Part shown: positions 34,634-48,326 of the stretch, one piece after another
Layout: each line of letters opens with the position of its first letter
Position numbering within the stretch: the first letter of the stretch is position 1
The notes under the pieces: model-generated
Told to the model about the DNA's origin: nothing
The model's database searches: none
What the model saw: only the letters and a program-made list of their open reading frames with translations
Program-made: the position numbers and the translations under genes
NCBI GenBank assembly: GCA_015499995.1
Contig: JADNRV010000051.1
Location: 62,001-126,000 of the forward strand
From: Flammula alnicola
Lineage: Eukaryota; Basidiomycota; Agaricomycetes; Agaricales; Strophariaceae
DNA: 64,000 bases
Direction of reading: 5' to 3'

Positions 34634-37600
34634 TGTGACATAAATTTAGTGGAGAAGGTCTCCAGACTACACCAAGATTTTTGTGAACCGAGAGCAGCCT
34701 TCAGGGATATGACTGCCTCATGAGTGTCGAGGACAACATTCGGCATTCTGTGGAGGTAAAGTATGTACAGGATAGAATCGCGGAGCCTGGTATTTGGATT
34801 TGCTTGGCAGAGACACAGACACGTGACATTCCGAAAATCTTGTAGCCAGTTCAGTGACAGCAGCGAGCACCGCGACTCAACCACTTCGTACTTGCGGGAT
34901 GCACCCAACCCAAATCATCTTGAAATCAGGTCGTTCAGCTTGGAAAGGCAAGTGGGATGGTGATATACTCCTTTCAAGTTCTTACAACTATATCCATAGG
35001 CCCTTACTTCGTCCCATTTCAAAACCTCCGTGAAGCTCTGACGAATCATGTTGCAATAAAGACCAAAGCTAGGTCTTGTACAATCTTGCCTAACTTCGTC
35101 GGGTATTTCATCTGAATGTATGATATATACAAAGGTGGCTTACCATCTCTTTAGAGTGAGATTCATGGTACATAATGGGAAGGAATACCTACCCGTACTC
35201 GTTACGCAGGATATGGTGGGACATAAACTAGGTGAATTTTCATTTACGAAGAAGAGGTTTACATACAAGTGCGTCATACTCTTTCTGTTCTTCTTCTATG
35301 AATGTTGCTGACTTCCTTTAGAGCAACAAAAAAGTAGATAACAGCTGTGATATTTGTTTTGCAATCCTCGGAGAAATGAGGCTCGCTTCGCAATCAACAT
35401 CAGCTATGCACCTCATGGCATTTTGCCTTCCGTTAAGACGTCTGCAGTGCCTTTTTTCATTAAGGCAACGACCCACCTAGAATGGAGCCACGTTCTGTTC
35501 CTCGAATGTCTCAATTTCAAGGAACCCGTCTACCAACCCCCCATACACGGAGATGTCAACCGTTTTTCTGAAGCAGTCTTTCCGAAGAATATGCGTCGCG
35601 GCTCGACAGATTGGACAGAAGAACAAAGATGCCACCGAAAATTCCGCGTGGAGCCCTGTGATAAGCGCCTCTCTTGCATGCGTTCCCCTGCGTTCCCCCG
35701 GGATCTCCTTCTCTTCAGCCTCTTCTCTTCAGCCTCCAGAATTTCGTCGATGCCTCAATTATCTTTCCCCATTCGCTTCCTCTATATCCCAGATAATACG
35801 GCAGACGAGTAGTGCTGAAGTTTGCGCAGTAAGTGGAGCAGGGAGATAGTCGACATCACTGCGGACGTGCGAAATACTCCCAGCCACAAAATTTGCGTTA
35901 AAGTGCGCCTATCTGCATCCTTCTCTGGTTACGATCAAGGCCAAGGCTACTGGAGCGCAGCAGGTTGTGGGAGTGCGTCTGGGGTATGGATGTCGCTTTC
36001 AGAGCTTTAAACGTCGGCGTCAGATAATTACCTTCGAATCCATCCCCCCTTTTCAAACTCTTTTCGCGCAGTCAGTAAGCTTTTGATTGCCTATGTCACG
36101 ATTTCATGTTTCATCGAGTCTGTGCATTAGACACCTTGACCCTCTCCGATTTCAGACAACTAGTAATGGCGCAGCACAGCATCACCGTCGCTCTGGTATC
36201 AGCGAATCCCTCCTGTTCCGTAGCGATGGCACACATTGACAAACCAGCCATGCGAACGTGGAGCAACGTCGTCCATGGTTGACGTTGATGAAAGGTGGTA
36301 AACGGGTGATTGGAGACGAGTAAGCCTCGAGTTTCAATTCGACATAGGCTGTTACTACGTTGCGACGCTATAGCCCACAAACGAGGAGACTGCAGCAACG
36401 CCTTGCGAGTTTCTTACATCGCCTCGATTTTCATTAATCTCCAACATATTCCGGCCCAAAGAAATGGGTTTTCGCCTCACCTGCAAGCGCTGGACCATAG
36501 CAAAACATATTATTCTTGACTGGCGCGTGTTGCTATCGGATTTTCTTGACTCGAGATTTTGACTATCGGAACATCATTTTCTTGTCTACCATCGAGACCT
36601 CAAGGCCTCATACCCCATCCATAACATCATCCGGCATCTCACGTTTCATCCCAGCCCCGACTCGCGAAGGAGATACCGACATCCTAGTTTATGTTCATCA
36701 GGCACTGCTGCACGCTGTTGAAGCGTCTATGCGTATAGCTGCACCGTAACTCTGGGCCTCTGGCTTTGACTCTATGTCCAATGGGATCCTATCCATTTGT
36801 AATTTCGGCTTGAGAACATTTCTAGCCGAAAAATTGTAACTGATGTCTTTTTTCACACTTCAAGTCAGTAAATGTGAGCAAATAGATGTTTATCTTCCGT
36901 TTCACAGGGAACTTAACAAGTAGTCGTTTTCACAGCTCCTTTTACCCCAATACTATTTGACCATGCGAAGTTTCAACGGGCATCGTCAAACCCGGGACTT
37001 CCGACTCGAATTATCACCAACGAAAATATTGACAGGTCAATCACAAGGGTGGCTGTGCATGCTTGTTATTCTGGAGTTTTGGTACGCCTCCCACAATCGC
37101 TGTCTGCCAACTCCCACCCCCATGGACTGGATAATTATATTGGTTTCGTTTGCTGTCCGTTCGCTTATCCTCGGAGTATTGGTTTTCCGCATGGGAATTA
37201 GACCTCCCTTATTACCGGCTCCTCGACAACTATGGCGAGCCCGATGCATATCTGATGATGACGTGTTCTTTAGGCTCTCAGCAACTGCTGTCCATCCTGG
37301 GACATCGAGCGCGACAGCTTCACGCTCTCGGACTCAAATCGAAACACGTCTACTTGTGCCGGAAAGCTATTCTTGTCTTACCCCTCCGTTCCTGTCCTAC
37401 CGTGGAAATATAGGCATACCCGATCAACCGTCTTCGTCCCAGCATCACACACACTCGGTTTGTATGTTTCGATATACCTTTGCAAGTATAACGAGCTATT
37501 CCATACCTTCGTACCCTTCGCACACTCACTATGATCCATTGGGCTGGATCTATTTTTTTCGGGATTGACGTTATTTTTAGCTCTGCCTTTGCCATCGTAC

Positions 37601-37744
37601 TGGTTTTCAAAATCTATGACTCTCATGTTACAGGGCCGTCATTAGAGGTCAAGTGTACGAGTATAAAAGACATCGTTTCAAAGGCCAAAGTCTTCAGGAT
37701 CTTCGAGTCTTCTCCTCTTATCCACCGAACTCACTTAAACACCA
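34634..37744. other. Gene-poor region upstream of the peroxidase
   Basis: 3.1 kb with no gene recognised. Overlapping frames at 36957-37568 and nearby lack domains. The last few hundred bases are the peroxidase promoter, including a TATA box at 37662-37668. Confidence 0.45.
37662..37668 (+). promoter_or_regulatory. TATA box of the peroxidase gene
   Basis: TATAAAA lies 77 bp upstream of the ATG at 37745, a usual distance for strongly regulated fungal secretory genes. No other plausible TATA box is as close. Confidence 0.6.
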
Positions 37745-39256
<1,512 letters not shown>

Positions 39257-40816
39257 ATATGGAGATTTTGAGCAGTATTTATTAAAATTTTCATTGCATA
39301 GATTCTCTCGTATGTCAAGGCTGTGCTTGATATCCTCTCTTCAATAATATTTGGAAATTTATTTTTCTCTGATATTTTTGTGCGATCTAAATCGAAGAAC
39401 TATATCTGCAAGGAGGACAGAAGGACAAACAAGCACTGATTCCTCCGTAAAGAGTCTCAACTGTCGCGAACAGAGCTGATAGAACGTAAGGAGTCGTCGA
39501 GTATGTATATGACTTGACAGCCGCCGGCGCAACTACACAGCAGATTCTCCTTACCTCCGGGTCCGAACATGATGATCATATGGAAACAGCCGGCGACATG
39601 CGCGTCAAAGATGCTGGCACTGTGCGGACGCGTTCTCAATTCAAAGTTATTTTGCGTTATCGCTCATCGACATCTTCCCATCTGTCAAGTTTTAAGCTCG
39701 AGTCAACCCCTGGTATATATACTGTTATTATGATATATGATACTCAACATTTAAAATTACCATCCATCTTTCCTGCTTTACCTATTCTTGACACGATAAG
39801 AAAGCCATACAATTCGTAGTCGTTTGGTTCTTCTTTCTTTCTATCAGTCAATTTCTTGATATTTATTCTGATTACCCTGATATATCTGATCGTAGAAGCT
39901 CTATTTCGTCTCACTCACAACTACCATGAAGTGGGATCGGGTTTCCAGCTGTGACCACTTTTATATAACTTCATTCTTTAACATTTCCTGCAGTCTGGTA
40001 CGTATACAAAAGCAATTCCAAATCACTGGCAGCGTGACTGTCTCCTTGACTACCTCCCACTACACTGCTGACAGAACCCAAGTCATCTGTGTCCGTTTGT
40101 TCCTCTTTCTGTACTCTCTTCGCCTCGAGGCCAGTCCCATGAACGATTAGTGTGGGACGCCTCTTGAGTCGTGCTTATTCTTATTGTGTTTTTCACCTGA
40201 TGGGCTGTGCCTAAGTAGTAGTAGTTGCCTGTGGAACATCCTGTGATCTATTCGTTTGGAGACTTAGGGTTACGTTTGTAAACTTACACGCGCCTAATTG
40301 TCCAACCCCGACTCGGTACATCGGCCACTGCATAGAATGTCAGTGACAAGGCTACCCGGGCAGCTTATAACGCCTCTCATTCTATTTAATATTCCAAATC
40401 TCAAAGCACTATAGTCTATTCGCGGAAGTTCTGCGTTCCCTCCTTTCTTATCTCGGAGCATGCATGCCACTGGGCATGGCACGGTTCGATTAGCTGCGAT
40501 AGCCAACGACAACGCAACCCAGGGTCTTGTATAAATAACAACATCTGATCTGTCTAACGCTCTTACGAGTTCCCGTTGATGACGGCCATCGACTGCTTTA
40601 TTGCCAGCCCGTCCCTTTTGCACAAATCTTCAATCCACTCTAAAAACCCGGCATTTTGTCTTCTGTTTCATCACATTGCCCTGCGAGCGCTTGCGTCTGC
40701 GCTCGACCCCTTCTCAGCCAACACCATTGCAGCGACAAAACTTTCATACCAAAGCTGCGGATTCTTTCTGAGGCCGAATTGGTTAGTCGGGTTACACGGG
40801 TATTCTTGCATGGTCG
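39257..40816. other. Intergenic region
   Basis: 1.56 kb between two plus-strand genes. Contains the peroxidase 3' UTR and the next promoter. Short frames without domains only. Confidence 0.5.
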
Positions 40817-42151
40817 ATGATGCGAAGTCGAGATCGATGGAGGGATAGATTGGCTGGGTTTTTGTCATTTCCGAAACGATTAGCGCTGGCTGCCGCTCGT
40901 CTCTGGCCACAACCCAAGCGCCGACGAACGAGCTTAGTCTCTGGGTGGGAAGTCATTGCCATTGAATCACCTGAACCATATGCGCGTCCGGCTCAGCAGG
41001 TTACAAGTTCGAATGAGAATCCGACGATCGATAACACAGAACAACCACAGCCTGAGGAATCGACGGACGAGAGAAAGCGATACACTTTGACGGAAATTCC
41101 GTTTTCGTTCACAATACAATGCGCGGCTTCCGAGCTGCCAGAGGACATCGAACATATAATATTCGAGATGGCTGCGCGGGAGGATATGGCGGCTGCGTTG
41201 CACACGTTGGTGTTCGTCAACCATCGAGTCAGAAAATGGTGATTATGAACAATATCTTGCTTTACTTGTTTGAATATTTTCCCTGTACTTACCAGAGGTA
41301 TTTTCAGGGTGGAATATGTCATATACGAGTCAGTGATTTTGCGGAATGCGAAACACGCTCGGCTCTTCCTCGATGGATTGGAGCGCAAACACCCAGATTT
41401 TGCAGCGGGCGCCGTGAAAATACTCGCGCTTCCTACGAGGGTATCTTACGACACCTCATGGAGGATACTCAAAGCTTGTAGGGACATACGGCATCTCTCG
41501 TGGCTCCCCACCAATCCTCTCGCCGTAGAGACTATAAATCTCATCGCCGATCTCCCTCTAATCTCTCTTCGAGCGCGATTAACATCGTTCTATAGCAATA
41601 ATCCTGATTTTTCGGCTCCCCTCTTTGACCGTTTGACGACGCTGTTCGTGGCTGACCACCAGGATGTGTGGAAGACGTGGAAGTGGGATGGAGTCGAGGA
41701 CCGGCCGAAGCTGAAGTGGATCGCGGTGAATCTGGATGGTAGGTTGGACACAGTTGCTGGCTGGGCGCCAGTGCACACGCTGGAGAAGATGGTGCTCAAC
41801 CCGTATGGGCGCCCCTCCCGCGTACGGTTGTGTGTTTGCTACAGCTATAATCCGCGGGCGACAGGTGACAGGTGGATACACAGGAGTCGAGAGACGTTTT
41901 CAGAGGAAAGGATGGCGGTTTTGAGCCTTGATCATCGAATAGATGAGAGAGAGTGGGCAAAGAGAATTAACGGAGAGCGTCGAGATTTTGAGATTTCGGA
42001 AGAGTTGGTGAGAGAAAGGCAGACAGAGGACAGGAGGTTGAGATTTCAGCGTCAGTGCTTATTTTTATCTTTAGCAATATTTAAGCGCCCCCCATGCGCC
42101 CCCACTGATTATGTTCATTTGATAGTTTATCGGACTTCCGTGTTATTCTAA
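40817..42151 (+). CDS. F-box-like protein, unknown target
   Basis: Two exons (40817-41238, 41308-42151) give 421 residues. After a basic, disordered N-terminus comes an F-box-like helix set: ELPEDIEHIIFEMAAREDMA then LVFVNHRVRKWVEYVIYESV. This resembles the LPxE-I-IF...A......LVC..+.W form seen in large mushroom families. Downstream are repeats of hydrophobic helix-strand units (IRHLSWLPTNPLAVETINLI, RARLTSFYSNNPDFSAPLFD, RLTTLFVADHQDVWKTWKWD), as in F-box proteins with degenerate leucine-rich repeats. The last 30 residues (after about 42050) look unlike the rest and may be read-through past a missed intron. A role in SCF ubiquitin ligases is inferred only. Confidence 0.5.
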
Positions 42152-42285
42152 TGGCAATTTATGTCGACGTCCTGATTGGAGCTGGACCGGGGAGAAAATC
42201 TTGGTGTATTACTAGTTTATTCCTGTTATCAGATGTTGATCCGACGGCGCTTCCGATAATTGCTCGCTAATTGTCGAGCTCTCAC

Positions 42286-43094
42286 AGGACCCCGGAAAGT
42301 ACACCAAAATGCCTGATCCCAAAACGCTGAAATTTCGCGATTTTTATCCAAACCGTTTTGGCCAATTTTTATCCGAATTTCGGACCATGCCTCCGCCAAA
42401 CCCAATTTTTATCCAAATTTCGGATTAGGCATTAAAAAAACCGCTAGTTTTCCTTTTTTTGTGTTTCGCGCGCAGTGGGGCCTCTCTACGTCTATTAGCA
42501 TCGTCGCGAAACAATTTGCAATGGCAAAATGTAGGTGATCCTTCAAAAATAAAAAAACCCGTCCAATCAGCCCGTTATTCCTCATCACAGTCTTCATCAT
42601 CCAAGCCGGCTTGAGTGTTCCAACCCGACTTCTTGAATTTCTTGAATGCTTTAATCCTGTCAGATATTTTCTTTGGCTGAGCCTTGAGTCGCTTGAAAAT
42701 GTCAAAAATGTCAAAAGGGTGTCAAGAAGGCTGCGGGAACATTGATGAACTTATGGGAACGTTGACGAAATTCTATGTAAGATTTAACATATGCAGTGAT
42801 TTAACGGTATGTAGTGCTAATGGTTGTCACATATATGAGTATGGTTTGGTCAAGTGGTAAAATGTCGGTGGGTCATGTAATTAGGGTGTTCAATCCCCGG
42901 TCAAACCACCAATTTTTATCCGAACATGGGTCAGGAAAGCATGGTTTGAACCAATTTTTATCCGACTTTTCGGGGCTACCATTTCACGAAAAAATCTCAA
43001 TATTTATCCGAGCAGCCATGAGGAATTTCAGCCAAAAATCTCAATTTTTATCCGAACCTTGCTTGGGGGATTTTGGTGTACTTTCCGGGGTCCT
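42286..43094. mobile_element. Non-autonomous DNA transposon (MITE), hAT-like by its 8-bp target duplication
   Basis: An 809-bp element flanked by a perfect 8-bp direct repeat, GCTCTCAC, at 42278-42285 and 43095-43102. The ends are terminal inverted repeats: the left begins AGGACCCCGGAAAGTACACC and the right end is its exact reverse complement, with 25 bp perfect. No transposase frame is inside, so it needs proteins made elsewhere. Eight-bp duplications are typical of hAT and some other superfamilies. Inside are seven copies of (A/T)ATTTATCC-like motifs, all in the same direction, three near the left end and four near the right. The middle holds a tRNA-like segment. Confidence 0.88.
42843..42907 (+). 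other. tRNA-like segment inside the transposon
   Basis: A 7-bp acceptor-type stem pairs GGTTTGG (42843-42849) with TCAAACC (42901-42907; one G-T pair), followed directly by ACCA. The D-arm-like TCAAGTGGTAA resembles a Pol III A box, and GTTCAATCC matches a B box. The length is 65 nt and the T and anticodon stems do not pair well. It is probably a decayed tRNA or a tRNA-derived SINE head rather than a working tRNA. Confidence 0.45.
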
Positions 43095-43102
43095 GCTCTC
43101 AC

Positions 43103-43512
43103 TTCCTCGTCCGCCAACGCCGGGATGAATGTTGAACGTTGCAGCCTGATAAGCCCTGACTGGATTTCTGAGAGAAAGAAAGGGGCGGTTTCCTTAGAGA
43201 CAAGCATGGGCCGGATAGATCCGAAGGATGTTGTAAACAAGGCCCATCCAAAGCCAAGTCTGCTCTCGTTTCAAACACCAGCTTGGTCATTTGCTCATTT
43301 GCTCGCCGCCGCCGTTCACGACGACGCTGACGCCCCTCAAACGACCCACTCAAGTCCCCAGATAACGACACCTGGCTTATACCTGGTCAAGGACCGCTTA
43401 TTCTGCCTAACGATCGTTCGGTGTTACATCCGATACTGAGTTTGCATTGATCAGCGTCGCGCAATCCCCATACCACGAGAACAACTCGCTGTACATTTGA
43501 CTTTGTAGAGCC
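43103..43512. promoter_or_regulatory. Promoter and 5' UTR of the PAK kinase gene
   Basis: 410 bp between the transposon and the kinase start codon. The transposon sits directly upstream of this short promoter, so it could affect expression. No specific site assigned. Confidence 0.45.
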
Positions 43513-46500
43513 ATGGCTTACCACCAGGTTACTGCAGCGTCCCTTACCCCATCGCGCCCTGCCCCACAGGCGCCCCAGAGTCGCGGCATGGACGGCGCAC
43601 CAGGCTACAGCACCAATGCCACTCTCGCAAGCGCGGGTTACAATTCGTCGTTCACTTTCACACCGGCTTCTCCTTCAGGATCGTCCTATGCATACCAATA
43701 CTCTGGCATAGGTGGTTCTCCAAATCGTGGGCCGGACGACGCAATGAACTCTCAGGTTGTGCGACTGGGCGTGGTCAGCATGAAAGAGGACGGTTTTGGC
43801 AATTGGCTCTTCCAGCGAAAGTGGCTAGTACTCAAAGAGCAGATGTTGTCCATTCACAAAAGCGAGGTGAGTTTCTTACCATTTGCTGTTTCTGCCGACC
43901 AACTTTTGTTGTTTTCATTGTGCTGATTGGAATCTTACTCTACAGTCAGCACCCCAACAAAGCGTTATCTGGCTTCGTGATATCTCCAACATCGAGCGAA
44001 TAGATATGAAGCCCTATTGCTTGCTGTTGGAGACTAAGGACCGTCGGTATTTCTTGTCGTTAAAGAACGACGAAGAACTCTATGGGTGGCTTGACGATGT
44101 ATACTCGAGAAGTCCGCTTATGGGCGTTAGCAACCCAACCAACTTCGTGCACAAAGTCCATGTTGGCTTTGACCCTGTCTCTGGCGCATTCACGGTATGT
44201 TTTGCCGTCCATTTTATTTTTTTGTGCTCACTGTCCCCTGTGTAGGGTATGCCCGAGCAATGGAGCAAATTATTGACGAAATCTGCTATCACAAGAGAAG
44301 ACTACGCCAAAGATCCGCAAGCAGTGCTGGATGTGCTCGAGTTTTACACGGATCATCAGAAACGAGAATTGGAGGATATGTCTCTCGGTAAGCTCTCCGC
44401 CGTTCCTTATGTATCGTGTTGCGTTGATCTCTGGTGTAAAGGTGCACCTGCTCGTTTTGGTGCTGGAACTGGGTTCGGCGGGGCCAATAAAATCGAAAAT
44501 GGGAGGCCAAACCTTATGAAGCGTCAAGATACAGCGCCACCAGGCCTAGGAGGTGACAGTGACAATCTTCCCAGTGCCGCCGCTCGAGCAGCGGAACTTG
44601 TAAATGGTTCACACGTCGCCAGTGCCATTTCCACTGTGCAAGGACCTCGAGGTCCACTCCCTATACCTACGGCCTCTCGGGCGGCTCCTCCACGGCCCAT
44701 CATCTCTGCTACGAGACCTGCTCCCCCCACTCCTGGCGGACCTTCTACATTGCCATCTGGGAAACCTGAACTTACCCCTCTCGCCGCCGATTTGCGAGCA
44801 CGTACGAAAGCTCAAGGCCCTCCCACAAGCGCTACGATTCCGGCCAGAAATGAGTCTCTTCCGGATCAACAAACGAAGCAGCAGCAGGAACGCCAAGAGC
44901 AGCAATGGCAGCAAGAGCAAGCTCAGCGGCAACAAGAGGCGAGGACAGAGCAATGGCAACAGCAACAGTTGCAGGAGGAGAAGTGGCAGGCGCAACAAAA
45001 CCAGCAACAACAGCAAGCTCAACAAAAGGCGCAGGTAGCACCTCGACCACTGATGGTGCCGTCGAAATCGTCCCCAGCGACGTCTACTCCTGCCACGAAT
45101 CCTGCACCTGGTGCAGCTGGCTCCACTACTGGCCCGCCGCCTGTCTTGCCTCTTCAACCGGCGAAGAAGGTCCAGATTCAGGCGCAGGAGAAGCCTGTGA
45201 AAGTAGCTGCACCTGCGACGACTGGTGGTGGGGTGGCCGCGGCCGCTGCTGCTTTGGAGAAGCCCAAGGAGAAGGAAAAGAGGATCAGCACGATGACGGA
45301 GGTTCAGATCATGGAGAAGCTGAGGCAGGTGGTATCGGATGATGATCCTAAATTGCTTTATAGCAAGATCAAGAAAGTTGGACAGGGGTGAGCTTTTCAA
45401 TCTATGTTTACTTCTTTTCATCTGCCGCCTTCGCCGCAGCCTTGGTTTCTTGCTTGGTTTTTTACGTCGAGTTTGGATTGATGCTGATCTGTGGTTCTTT
45501 TTTGTTCTCGCTTTTGTCTCGTGCTTCTATCGCGGATAGTGCATCCGGACACGTGTACGTCGCCAAAACGCTCGCGACTGGCAAGAAGGTCGCGATCAAG
45601 GAGATGGATCTCTCTCATCAGCCGCGGAAGGAACTCATCGTCAACGAGATCTTGGTGATGAAGGAATCGCAGCACCCGAATATCGTCAACTTCTTGGAAT
45701 CGTACCTGGTGAAGAATAACGAGCTTTGGGTGGTTATGGAATATATGGAGGGTGGTGCCTTGACTGACATCATCGAGAACAATACGTTGGAGGAAGATCA
45801 AATCTCGAGCATATGCTTTGAGGTGATTTTTTTGTTCTTTCTTCATGGGATCGAGACGTGGATGCTAATTTGGAATCTGGCACCCCAAGACGTGCAAAGG
45901 GCTAGGTCACCTCCACAGTCAGCACATCATCCATCGTGATATCAAGTCCGATAATGTCCTCCTCGACGCACAAGGTCGTGTCAAGATTAGTACGTGTTCT
46001 CTTTGTCTTATCATATATGAGCTCTCAGCTAACCCTTCTCTTGCCAATTCTCAGCTGATTTCGGTTTCTGCGCCAAACTCACGGACCAAAAGTCCAAACG
46101 TGCCACCATGGTCGGTACTCCCTACTGGATGGCGCCCGAAGTCGTCAAGCAAAAGGAGTATGGCGCGAAAGTGGACATCTGGTCTCTTGGCATCATGGCC
46201 ATCGAGATGATCGAAAACGAGCCCCCGTACCTGGATGAGGAGCCGCTGAAGGCGTTGTACCTCATTGCGACGAATGGAACGCCCACTTTGAAGAAGCCGG
46301 AGGCGCTGAGCAGGGAGCTGAAGGGCTTCTTGGCTGTGTGTCTCTGTGTGGATGTTGGGAGCCGAGCGACAGCGAACGAGCTGCTTGAGGTGTGTTTCTG
46401 CAGCTAATATTTTTCATCTTTGGTCGTCGTTGACGTTGCATTTTTCTTTAAGCATGAATTCCTGAAGAAGGCTTGCGCGTCATCAGGACTCGCTCCTTTG

Positions 46501-46533
46501 CTGCGATTCAAGACTGGGAAGCAAGGCTCATGA
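43513..46533 (+). CDS. p21-activated protein kinase, Cla4-like (PH-CRIB-kinase)
   Basis: Ser/Thr kinase activated by Cdc42/Rac GTPases, controlling polarity and septation. Eight exons (43513-43866, 43946-44194, 44246-44387, 44442-45387, 45540-45822, 45890-45989, 46055-46389, 46453-46533) give 829 residues. Order: a disordered start; a PH domain ([54 protein letters not shown]); a CRIB motif ([16 protein letters not shown]) at about residue 188; a Pro-rich and Gln-rich linker; then the kinase. Catalytic marks are [40 protein letters not shown] and [11 protein letters not shown], all intact. The PH domain before CRIB is the mark of Cla4 rather than Ste20. A basic ending ([11 protein letters not shown]) closes the protein. 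Confidence 0.95.
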
Positions 46534-47644
46534 GTGCCTCTTCCGTCTTGTTTCGTCCTCTCGCGTCAATCCTTTGTGTCGTCGTCGCTCCTTATCCATG
46601 CCTACCTCGCGCGACCCCCTCCGCCCTCCTTCCTACCTGCTTTCGGCAGCGGGTCATGTCACTTACCCAGCCCTTTTGCTCACGTCTGCCTTTTGGAACA
46701 TTTCGTCTCTGTAAGTTCTTTGGAACAAACCTAGTCCGTGATGATTTTCGTTATTGGCCGCCGCACTTACATTCCCGAATCTGCTTTATTCATCCTCATC
46801 CTCCTTTTCTAAATCCTTTCTCATGTCCTTGGGTGTCATTTTTACAATTGTGCTCCATTCCTTTTACACTTCTGCCACTCTTCCTCACATGTAACACATC
46901 GCCACACCTTCCAGTCAAACTTTCTCTTTCGGTTTGATATTTTCCATTTCCTACTTGTGTGACTTATATCTCTTGTTTGTCTGTTCTTCGAAAGCCAGTA
47001 TTCACTTACTGTACTATTTCGATATCTGCCATTTGTTCGACTTACCCTCTTTTTCGGCATCATTTCGCTACCGATTCCGACTTTCATTTTTGCGTGGAAG
47101 ATTACTGAGCACACAATGGGTCGTTGTACTATTTGGAAATTATGCAATGATACTGCTAGACCACAATGTCACTGACATGGGATATATTGATTTATCGTTA
47201 TTTTGTAGTTTCGTACTGCTGAATGAAAAGAACTAATCACAGATCACTCGTCAGGAGTCTAGTATGTGTCTGGGTGTTGAAGTAGTCTCTGCGCGTGCGA
47301 GACAGTGTGAGTTGTCAAAAGGACGGTGAACGTAAATCTAAGTGCTTCCAACGTCCAATGTTGCTTTTGCTCATTCTACGGCTACAAACCGGCCCGTGCT
47401 CTTTGCCAGAGTGAATCACGAGCTTCAACCAGGCGCCAAACGAGCGCTAAATAAGAAAACGGCACGAATTCACCAAGCTTCACTGGCAGTCGAAGACTGT
47501 AATTCCTGTTTTCAATCGTTCGAAAAATATCTCTATTACTAGCCTGGACTTCACACTATTTATCTGTAATGCATCTCCTTATCACAAGATAACTTTGGAA
47601 GGTACTATCGACAAGGTATCGAAGTCGGCTCGAAATATGGCTCA
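46534..47644. other. Convergent 3' region
   Basis: 1.1 kb between the PAK kinase and a convergent minus-strand gene. Strongly T/C-rich on the plus strand. No gene recognised. Confidence 0.5.
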
Positions 47645-48326
47645 TTACTGCAAAGGGGTCGTGACTTCAGTAGAGACACGTTGAATAACCATGATCCTCC
47701 TGCCGTCAAAGTCGCCACGGATCGGCAAGGTGGTATTAGGAGGAGGAGGAATAGAAGGATCCTGCTGAATTCTGGATATATAGAGAAAGTTACAAATCTA
47801 GAAAAGCATGACCCATTGGACACTTACAGGAGGTTGTCAGAGGCGGTTTCGATGGTGAGGTGTGCATTAGGATTCCCGTATGTGCTGGTAGTTACGAAGA
47901 AAATTCCAACCCACCCGGCCTAGACACGATCAGTTCAGCGTTAAGTACTGTAATTCTCTTTCAAAAGCAGACAACACGTACCGTGACAGGGCTCTGCGGG
48001 TTTGTTGGAACCTCTACCGACGCATTGTAGGTCACATTGGCGCTAACTCTATTGGCGAGGTTCGCTTCGAGCGACTTTGTGAACGCGTCGCGTGTGATAT
48101 TAGCACCATTGAGCTCGATGACGACATTCTTGGATATGAATGAATCGACGGCGGCCTCGAGGTCGGCGTTGGTGTTGGCGTTGACGAGGGCAGTAATATG
48201 CTGCTCAGTCCACTTAGTGAGACTAAGCAGCACAATATCACTGCTTCGCGAAGACAGACTTTGGCCCAAGGTGCCAAGCGCGGCCACGGACAAGACAACG
48301 AAGGACTGGAGAATGAAGGGGCGCAT
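47645..48326 (-). CDS. Small secreted protein, possibly NTF2/SnoaL-like, unknown
   Basis: Three exons (48326-47982, 47919-47828, 47771-47645) give 187 residues. The first 21 residues are a signal peptide (MRPFILQSFVVLSVAALGTLG). The mature part begins with helices (DIVLLSLTKWTEQHITALVN, LEAAVDSFISKNVVIELNGA, ITRDAFTKSLEANLANRVSA). It continues as strands (VTYNASVEVPTNPQSPVTV, AGWVGIFFVTTS, LTIETASDNLL, RIMVIQRVSTEV). Helices followed by a curved sheet are the order of an NTF2-like fold, but there is no motif to prove it. N-x-T/S sites are present and there are no cysteines. The function is unknown. Confidence 0.7.

Noticed and set aside
34630..34908. 92-codon minus-strand frame just upstream of the PPxY protein, as a longer N-terminus.
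   Set aside because: It ends in a stop before the PPxY protein's ATG and no splice pair joins the frames.
36957..37568. 203-codon open frame upstream of the peroxidase.
   Set aside because: The longest non-genic frame, but it is rich in Ser/Pro/Arg without pattern and is overlapped by frames on both strands. It occupies the peroxidase promoter region.
44609..45421. 270-codon Leu/Arg-rich frame antisense to the PAK kinase.
   Set aside because: A mirror of the Gln- and Pro-rich linker codons of the kinase; the sense strand is well supported.
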